This document shows, piece by piece, positions 16,925 through 26,006 of a stretch of 64,000 bases of DNA. Positions within the stretch are counted from its first letter, which is position 1. Each line of letters opens with the position of its first letter. Source of the stretch: Paenibacillus albidus (GTDB taxonomy: Bacteria; Bacillota; Bacilli; Paenibacillales; Paenibacillaceae). A model generated the notes under the pieces. It was not told where the DNA came from. It saw nothing but the letters and a program-made list of their open reading frames with translations, and did not search any database. A program made the position numbers and the translations under genes. The stretch covers positions 186,001-250,000 of the forward strand of contig NZ_BMKR01000008.1 in NCBI RefSeq assembly GCF_014644435.1. The letters are read 5' to 3'.

Positions 16925-16951
16925 GGTTCTTCTTTTATTCAGTCCCATCCT

Positions 16952-17929
16952 TTACGTTGTCGAGCGCTCCATCAGCTCCACGGGCAGAATATTCTCCCGC
17001 TCAAACGGTTCGCCGTCCCGCTGCTTGCGGATCAATTCCACGGCCAGCCGTCCGATCTCGCTGATCGGCTGCCTGATCGAACTGATCTCCGGTTCAAACC
17101 AGGAGACTGCACCAATCCCGTCATATCCGATAATGCGGATGTCTTCGGGGACTCTTTTACCGGCTTGGGTACAGCCTTTCAAGGCATACGCCGCTATGAT
17201 ATCGCTCGTGGCAAAAATCCCGTCAATATCCTCATGCTCCCTGAGCAGCTTGCCGATAATCCGCCCATACTGATCATGGTCGAACACATTCATATCCGTC
17301 TGGATCACCACGTTCTCGATCCCATGCTCCAACATCACATCACGAAAGGCCATACTTCTGTTATTGGCCAGCAGATTCAGTGTCAGATTACCGCAGATGT
17401 GGGCAATTTTGCGGCAACCCTTGGAGATGAGCAGTTCTGCAGCAAGTCGCCCGCCAGCGTAGTTATCGGAAGAAATATAGGGAATATCCTCATCAATCCT
17501 GCGGTCGATTGTCACAATAGGGGAATGCAGATTCCGGTACGCATCCACCTCAAGCGTATGGCTGCCCATCACAATGCCGTCCACCATATTGCGCTTCAGC
17601 ATATCGATATATTCTTTCTCCTTCACGGGGTCCAGTTGCGAATTGCACAACAGCACCTTGCAACCGCTCTGGTAAGCATAATACTCCACATGGTTGGCCA
17701 GCTCGGCAAAAAAAGGATGAGACACCGCCGGGATAATCAGTCCGATCACATTAGAGCGCTTTCGCAAAAGCGAACGGGCGATCTCATTCGGATGGTAATT
17801 CAGCTCCTCCATCGTCTGGAATACCTTGCTGCGCGTACGCTCGCTGATATAGCCGCGGTTATTCATGACCCGGGATACGGTGGTGACCGACACCCCCGCT
17901 TTCAAAGCAACATCATGTATGGTAGCCAT
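16952..17929 (-). CDS. LacI family transcriptional regulator, likely repressor of the ABC operon
   Basis: The 325-residue protein begins MATIHDVALKAGVSVTTVSR, the LacI helix-turn-helix, followed by a hinge helix (NEIARSLLRKRSN, with the minor-groove Leu) and a sugar-binding core (GLIIPAVSHPFFAEL; IGYDGIGAVSWFEPEISSIRQP). It lies directly upstream of the transporter operon in the same direction, with a terminator and three LacI-type palindromes between, so local repression is the simplest reading. GAGG lies 6 nt before the ATG. Confidence 0.92.
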   Translation of the reverse strand: MATIHDVALKAGVSVTTVSRVMNNRGYISERTRSKVFQTMEELNYHPNEIARSLLRKRSNVIGLIIPAVSHPFFAELANHVEYYAYQSGCKVLLCNSQLDPVKEKEYIDMLKRNMVDGIVMGSHTLEVDAYRNLHSPIVTIDRRIDEDIPYISSDNYAGGRLAAELLISKGCRKIAHICGNLTLNLLANNRSMAFRDVMLEHGIENVVIQTDMNVFDHDQYGRIIGKLLREHEDIDGIFATSDIIAAYALKGCTQAGKRVPEDIRIIGYDGIGAVSWFEPEISSIRQPISEIGRLAVELIRKQRDGEPFERENILPVELMERSTT

Positions 17930-17973
17930 ATCATTCCTCTTTCAACAATTTTGCTCCTCAAAGCTATGATGAA

Positions 17974-18002
17974 ACTATACCTTATACCGGGCTGGCATAC
18001 AA
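17974..18002 (-). promoter_or_regulatory. Promoter of the first LacI gene
   Basis: On the minus strand TTGTAT (18002-17997) and TATAGT (17979-17974) are separated by 17 bp, about 45 bp before the start codon. Confidence 0.55.
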
Positions 18003-18019
18003 ACAGATTTCCTTATACC

Positions 18020-18058
18020 AAAAGGGCCGCCCGCCGATATTCATCAGCGAGGCAGCCC
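18020..18058 (-). terminator. Terminator of the KDPG aldolase gene
   Basis: On the minus strand GGGCTGCC and GCGGCCC pair around a 20-nt loop, followed by TTTTGG, about 33 bp past the stop codon. Confidence 0.65.
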
Positions 18059-18090
18059 ACCGCAACCTCTTAACTGCCTCTATTCTACTG

Positions 18091-18732
18091 CTATAAACCT
18101 TTGATCTCCTTAAACCTGGCAACATATTTGGCCGCCAGCTCGGTGATCTGGTCATAACGCCCTTCTTTGGCCGGAGCGGTCAGGTTGCCCCCGATGCCGA
18201 CAGCTATGCAGCCGTTAGCGATCCATTTGTCCATATTGTTCAGATCGACACCGCCAGTAGGCATAATGTTCACATGCGGCATCGGGCCTTTCACGGCTTT
18301 GACATAATCAGGTCCAAAGGCGCTGCCCGGAAACAGCTTCAGCACATCTACGCCCAGCTTCAGCGCTTCCTTCATCTCATTCAGCGTCATACAACCCGGC
18401 ATATAGGGAATTCCGTAGAGATTGCACATTCTGGCTGTATCTTCTTCAAACGAAGGACTTACCACGAACTCCGCACCGGCCAGAATGGCAATTCTCGCCG
18501 TCAGCGGATCAAGCACCGTACCCGCACCGATCACAGCGCGGTCTCCATATTCGCGGGCGAGTCTTTTGATAGCCACATCCGCCTCAGGCGTTGTGAAGGT
18601 AACCTCAATATTGTTCAATCCGCCCTCGATGCAGGCTACGGACATTTTAAAAGCATCCTCAGGGTTATCTGCACGGATAACGGCCACAACACCCACAGCT
18701 GTTACATTCTGCAATACTTTGATTTTTTTCAT
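18091..18732 (-). CDS. kdgA: 2-dehydro-3-deoxyphosphogluconate (KDPG) aldolase
   Basis: The 213-residue class I aldolase has the KDPG motifs: VAVIRADNPEDA near the start, GGLNNIEVTFTTPEA (with the catalytic-site Glu), VIGAGTVLDP, and VLKLFPGSAFGPDYVKAVKGP, whose Lys is expected to form the Schiff base. It splits KDPG into pyruvate and glyceraldehyde 3-phosphate, the last step of uronate breakdown. The KDG kinase that makes its substrate is divergent across a 315-bp control region. Confidence 0.94.
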   Translation of the reverse strand: MKKIKVLQNVTAVGVVAVIRADNPEDAFKMSVACIEGGLNNIEVTFTTPEADVAIKRLAREYGDRAVIGAGTVLDPLTARIAILAGAEFVVSPSFEEDTARMCNLYGIPYMPGCMTLNEMKEALKLGVDVLKLFPGSAFGPDYVKAVKGPMPHVNIMPTGGVDLNNMDKWIANGCIAVGIGGNLTAPAKEGRYDQITELAAKYVARFKEIKGL

Positions 18733-18751
18733 AAGGAACTCCCTCTCCGAA

Positions 18752-18834
18752 TTAGTAAATTATTTTATCAAATTTAGTAATAAAAATGTGAATAGCACTA
18801 AGAAAATAGTAATAACATTGCCCCATATAGTCAA
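18752..18834 (-). promoter_or_regulatory. kdgA promoter with downstream operator-like repeats
   Basis: On the minus strand TTGACT (18834-18829) and TACTAT (18811-18806) are 17 bp apart. Downstream of the start site two copies of TTAGTAAat-type sequence lie at 18752-18763 and 18774-18781 (plus-strand reading), 22 bp apart, i.e. two helical turns. The 12-mer TTAGTAAATTAT at 18752 is repeated exactly at 21160-21171, in front of the second LacI gene. Confidence 0.55.
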
Positions 18835-18961
18835 TCTCTTTTTTAGAAACCTCTTGAAAAAATAGCCGCTCCAGTTACTAATTACTCTTTATTTATCAAG
18901 GCTTCATGGATATCCAACTCTTTGCAGCGTCTATAGTTTTTTCTTTGCGGTGAGCAATGTG

Positions 18962-18993
18962 TTATTGTACAAAACCGTTTTATGTGATAATTT
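18962..18993 (+). promoter_or_regulatory. Probable promoter of the KDG kinase gene
   Basis: TTATTGTAC and TGTGATAATTT lie about one promoter spacer apart, 55-85 bp before the kdgK start. The exact -35 hexamer is ambiguous (TTGTAC or TATTGT). Confidence 0.4.
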
Positions 18994-19047
18994 CAAATTA
19001 AAGATCATCATTCAGGGAGATTATCCTTCCCTTAGGAGGTACTATTC

Positions 19048-19998
19048 ATGAATAAACCGCTGGACGCCGTAACCTTCGGCGAAGCCATGGCCATGTTTTA
19101 TGCCAATGAACCGGGGCCGCTGCATGAGGCCGTTTCGTTCTCCAAAGCGCTGGCCGGGGCCGAAAGCAATGTGGCTACAGGCCTGTCCCGTCTGGAACAC
19201 CCGACTGGCTATGTGACCAAGCTGGGTGAAGACAACTTCGGGCAATTTATTGTAGAAGCCTTGAAGAAAGAGCAGATTGATACACGCAGCGTTACTTTTA
19301 CCAAAGAATATTCCACAGGTATGCTGGTCAAATCAAAGGTTGTGACCGGCGACCCCAAGGTCGAATATTTCCGCAAAAATTCCGCAGCCTCCAAGCTGAG
19401 TCTGGCCGACTTCGATGAAGCCTATTTCGCATCCGCTGGTCATCTGCATGTGACAAGCATCCCTTCCGCCCTGTCGGACAGCTTCCGTGCTCTCTCTATG
19501 CACGCCATGGAGTTTATGAAGAGCCACGGCAAGACCGTCTCGCTGGACCCGAATCTCCGCCCCACTTTATGGCCGGATACGGCAACCATGGTGGCTACCA
19601 TCAACGACTTGGCTACACGCTGTGACTGGTTCCTGCCCGGACTTGGCGAAGGCAAAATCCTGACGGGCCTTGATACGCCGGAAGAGATTGCCGCCTACTA
19701 TCTGGAGCGGGGCGTCTCGCTCGTTGTTATCAAGCTGGGACCCGAAGGCGCTTACTTCAAATCGGCGGATGAGGAAGGTTATGTGAAGGGCTTTAAGGTT
19801 GAGGAGGTCGTGGACACGGTAGGTGCAGGCGACGGCTTTGCCGTTGGCGTCATCAGCGCGCTGCTGGAGAAGCTGCCGGTTGCGGAAGCCGTCACACGCG
19901 GCAACGCCGTCGGCGCACTCGCCGTCATGTCACCTGGAGATATGGACGGACTGCCGACCCGCGAAGGCCTCGCGAAGTTCATGAATCAGGAAGTATAG
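19048..19998 (+). CDS. kdgK: 2-keto-3-deoxygluconate (KDG) kinase, PfkB family
   Basis: The 316-residue sugar kinase has the PfkB signatures: AVTFGEAMAMFYANEPGPL at the start, the substrate loop GAESNVATGLSRLEHPTGYVTKLGEDNFG, and the ATP/catalytic segment DTVGAGDGFAVG near residue 254. The adjacent KDPG aldolase gene supports KDG as the substrate rather than fructose or adenosine. AGGAGG lies 8 nt before the ATG. It has its own promoter and ends at a two-way hairpin. Confidence 0.92.
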   Translation: MNKPLDAVTFGEAMAMFYANEPGPLHEAVSFSKALAGAESNVATGLSRLEHPTGYVTKLGEDNFGQFIVEALKKEQIDTRSVTFTKEYSTGMLVKSKVVTGDPKVEYFRKNSAASKLSLADFDEAYFASAGHLHVTSIPSALSDSFRALSMHAMEFMKSHGKTVSLDPNLRPTLWPDTATMVATINDLATRCDWFLPGLGEGKILTGLDTPEEIAAYYLERGVSLVVIKLGPEGAYFKSADEEGYVKGFKVEEVVDTVGAGDGFAVGVISALLEKLPVAEAVTRGNAVGALAVMSPGDMDGLPTREGLAKFMNQEV

Positions 19999-20020
19999 AG
20001 CGAAGCTGCATTTATGCAAC

Positions 20021-20070
20021 AAAAGGAGTGTCTCACAAGCCATCATAACGGCTGCCGGGACACTCCTTTT
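20021..20070. terminator. Bidirectional terminator between kdgK and the second LacI gene, copy B of the IS1182-tip-like hairpin
   Basis: AAAAGGAGTGTCTCACAAGCC pairs with GGCTGCCGGGACACTCCTTTT. Stretches of A and T flank the stem on both sides, so it can end transcripts from both convergent genes. Confidence 0.85.
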
Positions 20071-20085
20071 GTTCTGGGACAACAT

Positions 20086-21102
20086 TCAGTTCTTACGCTT
20101 CACGGATTGCCCCTGCTGAAGCGTTGGCGGGAACCGATAGGTGATCGGCACGGAAGGACCTTCATCTTCAATGCAAGACAACATGATTTTGGCCGCCTGC
20201 ATGCCCATTTCATACGCAGGCTGGCGGATTGTCGTAATGACCGGATTATAGATATGGGCAAATTCGGCATCGTCAATCCCGATCACAGACAACTCTTCCG
20301 GAATGACAATCCCCTTCCGGTTGGCTGCTTTCAGAATTTCCGCGAGGGCAATATCATTGGAGGCCAGCAGTGCCGTTGGCGGCTGCGGCAGCCCCAGCAG
20401 ACGATCTACCTCGGCTGCCAATTCCTCGCGCCGCACACTGCTGATATACTCTTCATGCAGCGTAAGGCCGGCTTCCTCGATTGCTTTTTTATAACCGCTC
20501 ATTCTCTCTTTACGGGGGGTCACCCCATGCGAGCCGAGCGGAAGGGACAACAACGCAATCCGTTCATGGCCGCTCCTGACGAATTCGGCAATACCGAGCT
20601 TCACAGCCATCTCGTTATCCAGCAGCAGGCTCTGTGTCGTTACACCATCCACCAGCCGGTCCATGAATACCAGCGGATAATTTGCTTCGATCAGACGGGT
20701 GTAGAGAGCCGGATCATTCCCTGTCGGGAACACAATCAGACCATCCACCTGGCGGGCGATCAGCGTCTCTATATACTTGCTTTCCTTCTCCGCATTCTCG
20801 TCGGCATTGCAGATCATCACCTGGATTCCGTTGCGCTGGAGCTCATTCTCAATCGCCCGGATACACGCGATGGACAGCGAGTAGTCAATATTGGCGACAA
20901 TAATGCCCACCATATGCGTCCGGTTCTGCTTCAGGCTCCGGGCCAGCCCGTTCGGCTGGTAATTCAACTCCTCAATGACCTCGGCAATCCGGTTTTTTGT
21001 CGCTTCACTCATGTATTTGAACCGTTTATTTAGAAATTGCGAGACGGTGCTTTTCGACACTCCCGCTTTTTGTGCTACATCCTCAATCGTCAGCTTCTTC
21101 AT
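20086..21102 (-). CDS. LacI family transcriptional regulator (KdgR-like)
   Basis: The 338-residue protein begins MKKLTIEDVAQKAGVSKSTVSQ, a LacI helix-turn-helix, with hinge NGLARSLKQNRTH and ligand core (VGIIVANIDYSLSIACIRAIENEL; GIDDAEFAHIYNPVITTIRQP). I prefer the ATG at 21102 because GGAGCGGAAG precedes it and the upstream in-frame ATG at 21135 has none. In Bacillus a LacI-type KdgR governs kdg genes. The shared 12-mer before this gene and inside the kdgA control region makes that role likely here. It lies downstream of the GH115 gene but has its own promoter. Confidence 0.88.
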   Translation of the reverse strand: MKKLTIEDVAQKAGVSKSTVSQFLNKRFKYMSEATKNRIAEVIEELNYQPNGLARSLKQNRTHMVGIIVANIDYSLSIACIRAIENELQRNGIQVMICNADENAEKESKYIETLIARQVDGLIVFPTGNDPALYTRLIEANYPLVFMDRLVDGVTTQSLLLDNEMAVKLGIAEFVRSGHERIALLSLPLGSHGVTPRKERMSGYKKAIEEAGLTLHEEYISSVRREELAAEVDRLLGLPQPPTALLASNDIALAEILKAANRKGIVIPEELSVIGIDDAEFAHIYNPVITTIRQPAYEMGMQAAKIMLSCIEDEGPSVPITYRFPPTLQQGQSVKRKN

Positions 21103-21145
21103 CTCTTCCGCTCCACTCTTCTTTAAAGAAAACACTTTAGAAAAA

Positions 21146-21174
21146 AGTATAGCTTTTTTTTAGTAAATTATCTA
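21146..21174 (-). promoter_or_regulatory. Promoter and operator of the second LacI gene
   Basis: On the minus strand TAGATA (21174-21169) and TATACT (21151-21146) are 17 bp apart. The 12-mer TTAGTAAATTAT (plus strand 21160-21171) overlaps the -35 box and spacer, suggesting self-repression. Confidence 0.5.
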
Positions 21175-21183
21175 CTGAACGAT

Positions 21184-23250
21184 TTATCTGCCCAGGCCCA
21201 GCTTCTCCTCCAACCGGCGGGCAAGCTCATCATCCGATAGCGGATTACGGTGCGTATTCTCCAAATAAATGTGTTTCTCCGTTTCGGGCATCAGATACTG
21301 CTTGTACCACAGAAACATATCGGGGCTGTCGCCCTGTATCCGCAGGAAACCCCGTACGGTCTCCGCATGTTTGATCGTATTCATGATATTGGTCAGCCAA
21401 TCGGCCCGGTAGAAAAACTCCCAGCGTCCGGCCGACGCGCGCGCAAGCGCCTGCTGCCCTTCCGTATAATGCCAGACGGCATGGGAAGCATGGATGAATG
21501 CCCCGGGGTAGTTCTCCTGACGGAACGAATGGTAGGCTTGGCAAATCGAAGCCAGTCCCCTGCAGCCGCTCGAATGCAGCTCAATTTGCACAAGCAGCTG
21601 GACTTGCAATCTGCGGCGTTCTTCTTCCGGCAACCGCTCCATTACTTCAAGGCATTGATTATACAGCGCATCCCATCCGGCCACAGCGGCTTCCGCACGT
21701 TCCCCGAACCAGCGGACCTGATCTGCAAAAGACTGCTCTCCAGCAGCCCACACCAGTCGCTCCTCGGTATCCGTCCGTCCCCGCAGCCAGTGTCCTATGA
21801 TCTCGCGGGCGGGATGGTGATAGAATTCATCGCCTGCCCGGTCATCGGCATTGGGGCCATACGCGATGGTACATTCGGCATATCCTTCATACAAACCCGC
21901 GATCCGCTCCTGCTGGCCTGTATACATACGTCCGATGAATGTTCTGAGCTGCTCTGCGGCCTTCGCCTCACCGTCTGTCCACAGCCCTGCTACAAGATTA
22001 AGCGTATACAAATGAGGCAGGATATTGCCCGAATTGACCAGCACATATTCATCAGCTCCCGCTGCAAAGGCGTTCTGGAGCTCATCGGCAATAATGTCCG
22101 CACTGGAGGGAAATTGCGTTAAATGATTGGAGGCCTGCAGATCATGAAAAGTCACATGGTAATACACGCCGTTTTTGCCTTCATCGCCCTCTTCCGGCAA
22201 CGCCGGAACCCGCAGATTCAACTTGCCGTGCCGGCGTGAGACCATTTTGCCATAGCCGTTATCCGCCCATATTTTGATTACTCCCTCCGGCACCCCGATA
22301 TGCCCCTGCTTGTACAGCTCGGCGATTTCCCCATACATGGCGATGCAGCATACCGGCTGCTCTACCACCTCGCTGACCATCTCAAATTGCTTGCGGACGA
22401 CATAAGTGATCATGCCCCCACGTTTCTCTGGAGTATCAAATGCCGGATCGTTCTCCCAAAAGGGCTTGTCCCCCTGGCCCCGGAAGGACAGCACCCAGAG
22501 GGTTTTATCGTCTTTTTGCCGCTGGATGGCTTCCCGCCACAACTGCTCAAACAACTCGGGATGCTCTTTGTAGCTGGCCTGCTTGCCGGGAAACGCACGC
22601 AGAAACATCTCCGCGCCCAGCGGTTCGGCATGATGATGCGTAATCCATAACCCCATGTCTACTGCGAGCTGATGGTGAATGCCGTGTCTAGGCAAATCCG
22701 TACCCGGGATGACCATATTACCTCCGCAGCGCAGCAGCGCTTCAAAGACCGGCTGCCATACCTCCTCTGTCGGAGGGTAGTCCTCTTTCCAGCCGATCAG
22801 GCATACCTCGTCATTCACGAACCAGCCCCGGTAACGCACACGGGGTTTACTGCTGTCATAATCCCGAATCGGCAGCTCAATGGCTTCTCTCTTGGCAGGG
22901 GGTAACTCGGCCCAGAACCAGAAGGGGTCCACACCAAGCACAGTCCGGCTGTAATAGAGCATTCCATAGATGATTCCCAGTTCATCATTGCCGATAATAT
23001 GTAAGACTGGCCCTGCCTCCCCTTGCATGTACCGAAAGCCAAAACCCTCCGGCCATCTGGGGGTGTTATCTTCAGAAGTGGCATAACGGAAGATCACAGA
23101 AGCCGGTTCGCCTAGTTGCGGGGATGAACCAAACACATGGGTATGATCCCTGGCAATCATGCTCCAGGCATGGCTTAGCGGCAAGCTATCGGCGGCATCA
23201 AGCTTGTATATGGTAGCTGCGGAGACCTCCAAGGATGTAAACGTATCCAA
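21184..23250 (-). CDS. Glycoside hydrolase family 115-like (xylan alpha-1,2-glucuronidase type)
   Basis: A 688-residue protein without a signal peptide, hence probably cytoplasmic. Features typical of GH115 are the N-terminal domain ending in GIIYGMLYYSRTVLGVDPFWFW (about residues 90-112), RVRYRGWFVNDEVCLIGW at the start of the barrel, GGNMVIPGTDLP, and DEYVLVNSGNILPHLYTLNL. GH115 enzymes remove (4-O-methyl)glucuronic acid from xylan or its oligomers. It is shorter than the usual 800-1000 residues and lacks the extra C-terminal beta domain. The start is TTG at 23250 with AAAGGGG upstream. With the ABC importer and kdg genes it suggests uptake and dismantling of acidic xylo-oligomers. Family call good, substrate inferred. 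Confidence 0.75.
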   Translation of the reverse strand: MDTFTSLEVSAATIYKLDAADSLPLSHAWSMIARDHTHVFGSSPQLGEPASVIFRYATSEDNTPRWPEGFGFRYMQGEAGPVLHIIGNDELGIIYGMLYYSRTVLGVDPFWFWAELPPAKREAIELPIRDYDSSKPRVRYRGWFVNDEVCLIGWKEDYPPTEEVWQPVFEALLRCGGNMVIPGTDLPRHGIHHQLAVDMGLWITHHHAEPLGAEMFLRAFPGKQASYKEHPELFEQLWREAIQRQKDDKTLWVLSFRGQGDKPFWENDPAFDTPEKRGGMITYVVRKQFEMVSEVVEQPVCCIAMYGEIAELYKQGHIGVPEGVIKIWADNGYGKMVSRRHGKLNLRVPALPEEGDEGKNGVYYHVTFHDLQASNHLTQFPSSADIIADELQNAFAAGADEYVLVNSGNILPHLYTLNLVAGLWTDGEAKAAEQLRTFIGRMYTGQQERIAGLYEGYAECTIAYGPNADDRAGDEFYHHPAREIIGHWLRGRTDTEERLVWAAGEQSFADQVRWFGERAEAAVAGWDALYNQCLEVMERLPEEERRRLQVQLLVQIELHSSGCRGLASICQAYHSFRQENYPGAFIHASHAVWHYTEGQQALARASAGRWEFFYRADWLTNIMNTIKHAETVRGFLRIQGDSPDMFLWYKQYLMPETEKHIYLENTHRNPLSDDELARRLEEKLGLGR

Positions 23251-23296
23251 AATTATGTAACCCCTTTCTGTTAAATAGAGTTAGTGTTATTATAGA

Positions 23297-25921
23297 TCAT
23301 TTTTGTCCGGTTGGAGCGTCAAGTTTGCAGCGGACTTCGATCCCCTTCGCTTTGACCTCCATCTGGATTTCTCCCTGCCTGTCCGTTCGGAATACCTGGT
23401 TGGAAACGGCTTCCAGACGTTTAAGCACCCCGGCATTCGGATGCCCATACAGATTATTCACCCCGGCAGAGATCACCGCTGTGCGGGGTTTCCAGAACTC
23501 CAGCCATGCCTCCCCTGTAGAGGTTTTGCTCCCGTGATGGGCCGCTTTAAGCACATCGATTACGGGCCCCGAGTGAAGCCCGGACCGTCTGCCGCTCTCC
23601 TCGATTTCTTCCTCTGCCTCCAGATCCATGTCACCGGTAAACAAAAAGCTGTGCCCTTTCATCTCCAGCCGAAAGACCACCGAGTCGTGATTCTGGTCCT
23701 CCAGCACAGGAATTTCCGCTGTGGCAATCTCTTCTGCCCGTTGCTCCGGCCACAGGAAGGACAGTTCCGTGACGTCATCCGGGGCAAGAAATAACCCCTG
23801 ATGGACCGCGTATAAACGCACATTCTTATGGAGTGCAGTCCGCATCAGCTTCGTGTAGGGCTCCCGGTCGGCCAGGGTTCCATTGAACAGCAGCGCCGAG
23901 ACCGGTATCCCCTCCAGCACCGCCTGCAGTCCTCCGGCATGATCCTGATCTGCATGCGTGATGATTACGGCATCCAGCCGGTGGATACCGCGTTTTTTGA
24001 GCAGGGGAACCAGCGTTTTGGCCCCTACTTCAAACGGGCTGCGCCGGATCCGCCACGCCTCCCGCTCCCCGAAGCTCACCGTGCCCCCTCCATCCACCAG
24101 AATATGGGCTCCGGCCGGAGTTGTAATGAGGATGCTGTCGCCCTGGCCTACATCCAAATAACTTATCGCACCCGCTCCGGAGAGCCGTTCCGGCTGATAT
24201 CCAGTGTACAGCAAACTTCCCAGGCCAACCGCCAACAGGAGAATTGCAGTCCTGCTGTACCGCCAATCAAGGCGGCTTTCTGGTGGAGCGGGTAAATCAT
24301 CGCCATGCAGCGGCCGGGTCTCCTCTTCTGTGTATTGCGGTGTCAGTCTGGCCCGCGTCTGCTGCCTGGCGGCATAAAGCACGGCGTACAGCAAGAGATA
24401 ATAAGCCCCGATCCACAAGAGCGACGGCGACCGCCAAATCATCAGGGCAGCCGGGAAGCCATTGATCCATTCCACCAAATGAAAGGTGAGTCCATTCAGC
24501 TGTTCCGTCAGTTGAGCCAGCAGCGTGGCCCCCTTTCCCCAAATTTGTGCCAGCAGCAAAGCCGCCATTCCCAGTGGAAGGATCATAAACGTGATAAACG
24601 GCACAAGAAGCAAATTGGCAGCAAAAGAGAGCAGCGAAAACTGATTGAAATAATAGATCGTCAGCGGAAACGATACCCATTGTGCTACTAAAGTGACCGA
24701 GACTGCACTCCGCAGCCAGCGGGGCAGCCTGCGCAGAAGCGGCTCGGCAAGGGGGACGTAGAGCATCAGTCCCGCCGTCACCAGAAACGAGAGCTGAAAG
24801 CTGACACTCAGCAGCAAATAAGGGTCAGAGAGCAGCATAACCAATGCCGACGCAGCCAGAAGATTCAAACCATCCTTAAGCATACCCATACGTGCAGCCA
24901 GCAGGGCAATCATACTCATCAGGCCTGCACGAATGACTGAAGGCCCCGCACCGGCCAATAGAATATATACCGGAACAAGAAGCAGTGTAACGGTCAGCAT
25001 CGTTTCCCTGGTCATTGCGCAGCGCCGGAAGATCCACAGCAGCATCCCTACATAGACTGCCACATGCATGCCGGAAATGGCCAGAATATGTGTCAGCCCG
25101 AGCTGTGAGAACTGCCGGAAGGTTTCGGGGTCTAAATCATCCTGAAGGCCAATCACCAGCCCTTTCATATATCCCGAGTGAAGCGGCTGAAATAAACGGT
25201 CCATCTCACGTCCAAGCACTGCCCGCACTTTGTCATTCCAGCGCAAAACAAGGCTTGGGCTCCATTGAACAGGCGGTGTTACCACCGCACTGTCCACTCC
25301 CTTGCTTTTGAGCAGCCAGTGAATGCGAAGGGTACGCAAATACCGCTGGTAGTCAAAACCTCCAAAGTTGCGTGCAGCGGAAGGAAGCTCCAACTCACCA
25401 TCCAGCACCACCCGGTCGCCCCTCTGCCAGGCTGCTGCCACGGCAATCTCCTCTTCCTCCAGCAGCTTAAGCTGTACTGCGAGCCTTTCGTTCAGATTCA
25501 GTTGATCCGATTCATCGCCTGTTGCAGGTATCCCGGGTCTCCCAGCTTCGTTTCCCGACGAGATCCGGGTCAAGCGGATCGTGAAATCGACCCGGTCCCC
25601 GTCCCGCTCAACCGGAGTGACAATGACACCTTCGGCTCTCACAGGAGCTTCATGCAGTGCGTCAGCCCGGGTGCCCAATATTTCGGGAAGTACAGTCAGA
25701 TTGCGGTGCTCATTCCCTTCCCAGTACACAGCAGCGAGTGACAGGGACAGCATTAATGTCACTGTGTATTTCCAGCCTAGGCTCCCATATACAACATAAA
25801 CGGCGAGCAGCAGCAATAACCCCGCCCAGGCGAGCAGCAGCGGAACACCTGAGAACAGGCAACCTGCCGTATTACCGGCAATCCAGCACACCGTAAAGGC
25901 CAATAGTGGTCTCTGCTTCAT
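23297..25921 (-). CDS. comEC: DNA internalization competence protein ComEC
   Basis: An 874-residue membrane protein. The N-terminal helices and an outer soluble domain (with the RGDRVVLDGELELP stretch) are followed by the Competence core (HILAISGMHVAVYVG; SVIRAGLMSMIALLAARMGM). The C-terminal metallo-beta-lactamase-like domain has VDGGG and THADQDHAGG metal-binding motifs. ComEC is the channel for single-stranded DNA uptake. The start is the ATG at 25921, after AAAGGAGG; an in-frame codon at 25963 would fall inside the terminator that ends comEB. Confidence 0.95.
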   Translation of the reverse strand: MKQRPLLAFTVCWIAGNTAGCLFSGVPLLLAWAGLLLLLAVYVVYGSLGWKYTVTLMLSLSLAAVYWEGNEHRNLTVLPEILGTRADALHEAPVRAEGVIVTPVERDGDRVDFTIRLTRISSGNEAGRPGIPATGDESDQLNLNERLAVQLKLLEEEEIAVAAAWQRGDRVVLDGELELPSAARNFGGFDYQRYLRTLRIHWLLKSKGVDSAVVTPPVQWSPSLVLRWNDKVRAVLGREMDRLFQPLHSGYMKGLVIGLQDDLDPETFRQFSQLGLTHILAISGMHVAVYVGMLLWIFRRCAMTRETMLTVTLLLVPVYILLAGAGPSVIRAGLMSMIALLAARMGMLKDGLNLLAASALVMLLSDPYLLLSVSFQLSFLVTAGLMLYVPLAEPLLRRLPRWLRSAVSVTLVAQWVSFPLTIYYFNQFSLLSFAANLLLVPFITFMILPLGMAALLLAQIWGKGATLLAQLTEQLNGLTFHLVEWINGFPAALMIWRSPSLLWIGAYYLLLYAVLYAARQQTRARLTPQYTEEETRPLHGDDLPAPPESRLDWRYSRTAILLLAVGLGSLLYTGYQPERLSGAGAISYLDVGQGDSILITTPAGAHILVDGGGTVSFGEREAWRIRRSPFEVGAKTLVPLLKKRGIHRLDAVIITHADQDHAGGLQAVLEGIPVSALLFNGTLADREPYTKLMRTALHKNVRLYAVHQGLFLAPDDVTELSFLWPEQRAEEIATAEIPVLEDQNHDSVVFRLEMKGHSFLFTGDMDLEAEEEIEESGRRSGLHSGPVIDVLKAAHHGSKTSTGEAWLEFWKPRTAVISAGVNNLYGHPNAGVLKRLEAVSNQVFRTDRQGEIQMEVKAKGIEVRCKLDAPTGQK

Positions 25922-25942
25922 CCATCCATCCTCCTTTTCTAT

Positions 25943-25992
25943 CCAAAAAAAGAACCCCTGCATACGCCCGTCAAGGCGTGTACAGAGGTTCC
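25943..25992 (-). terminator. Terminator between comEB and comEC
   Basis: On the minus strand GAACCTCTGTACACGCC, loop TTGAC and GGGCGTATGCAGGGGTTC form a long stem followed by seven Ts, starting 14 bp past the comEB stop. Confidence 0.88.
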
Positions 25993-26006
25993 TCCTCTTT
26001 CACTCT

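Noticed and set aside
25922..25963. N-terminal extension of ComEC
   Set aside because: It would begin inside the comEB terminator hairpin and has no ribosome binding site. The ATG at 25921 has a strong one.
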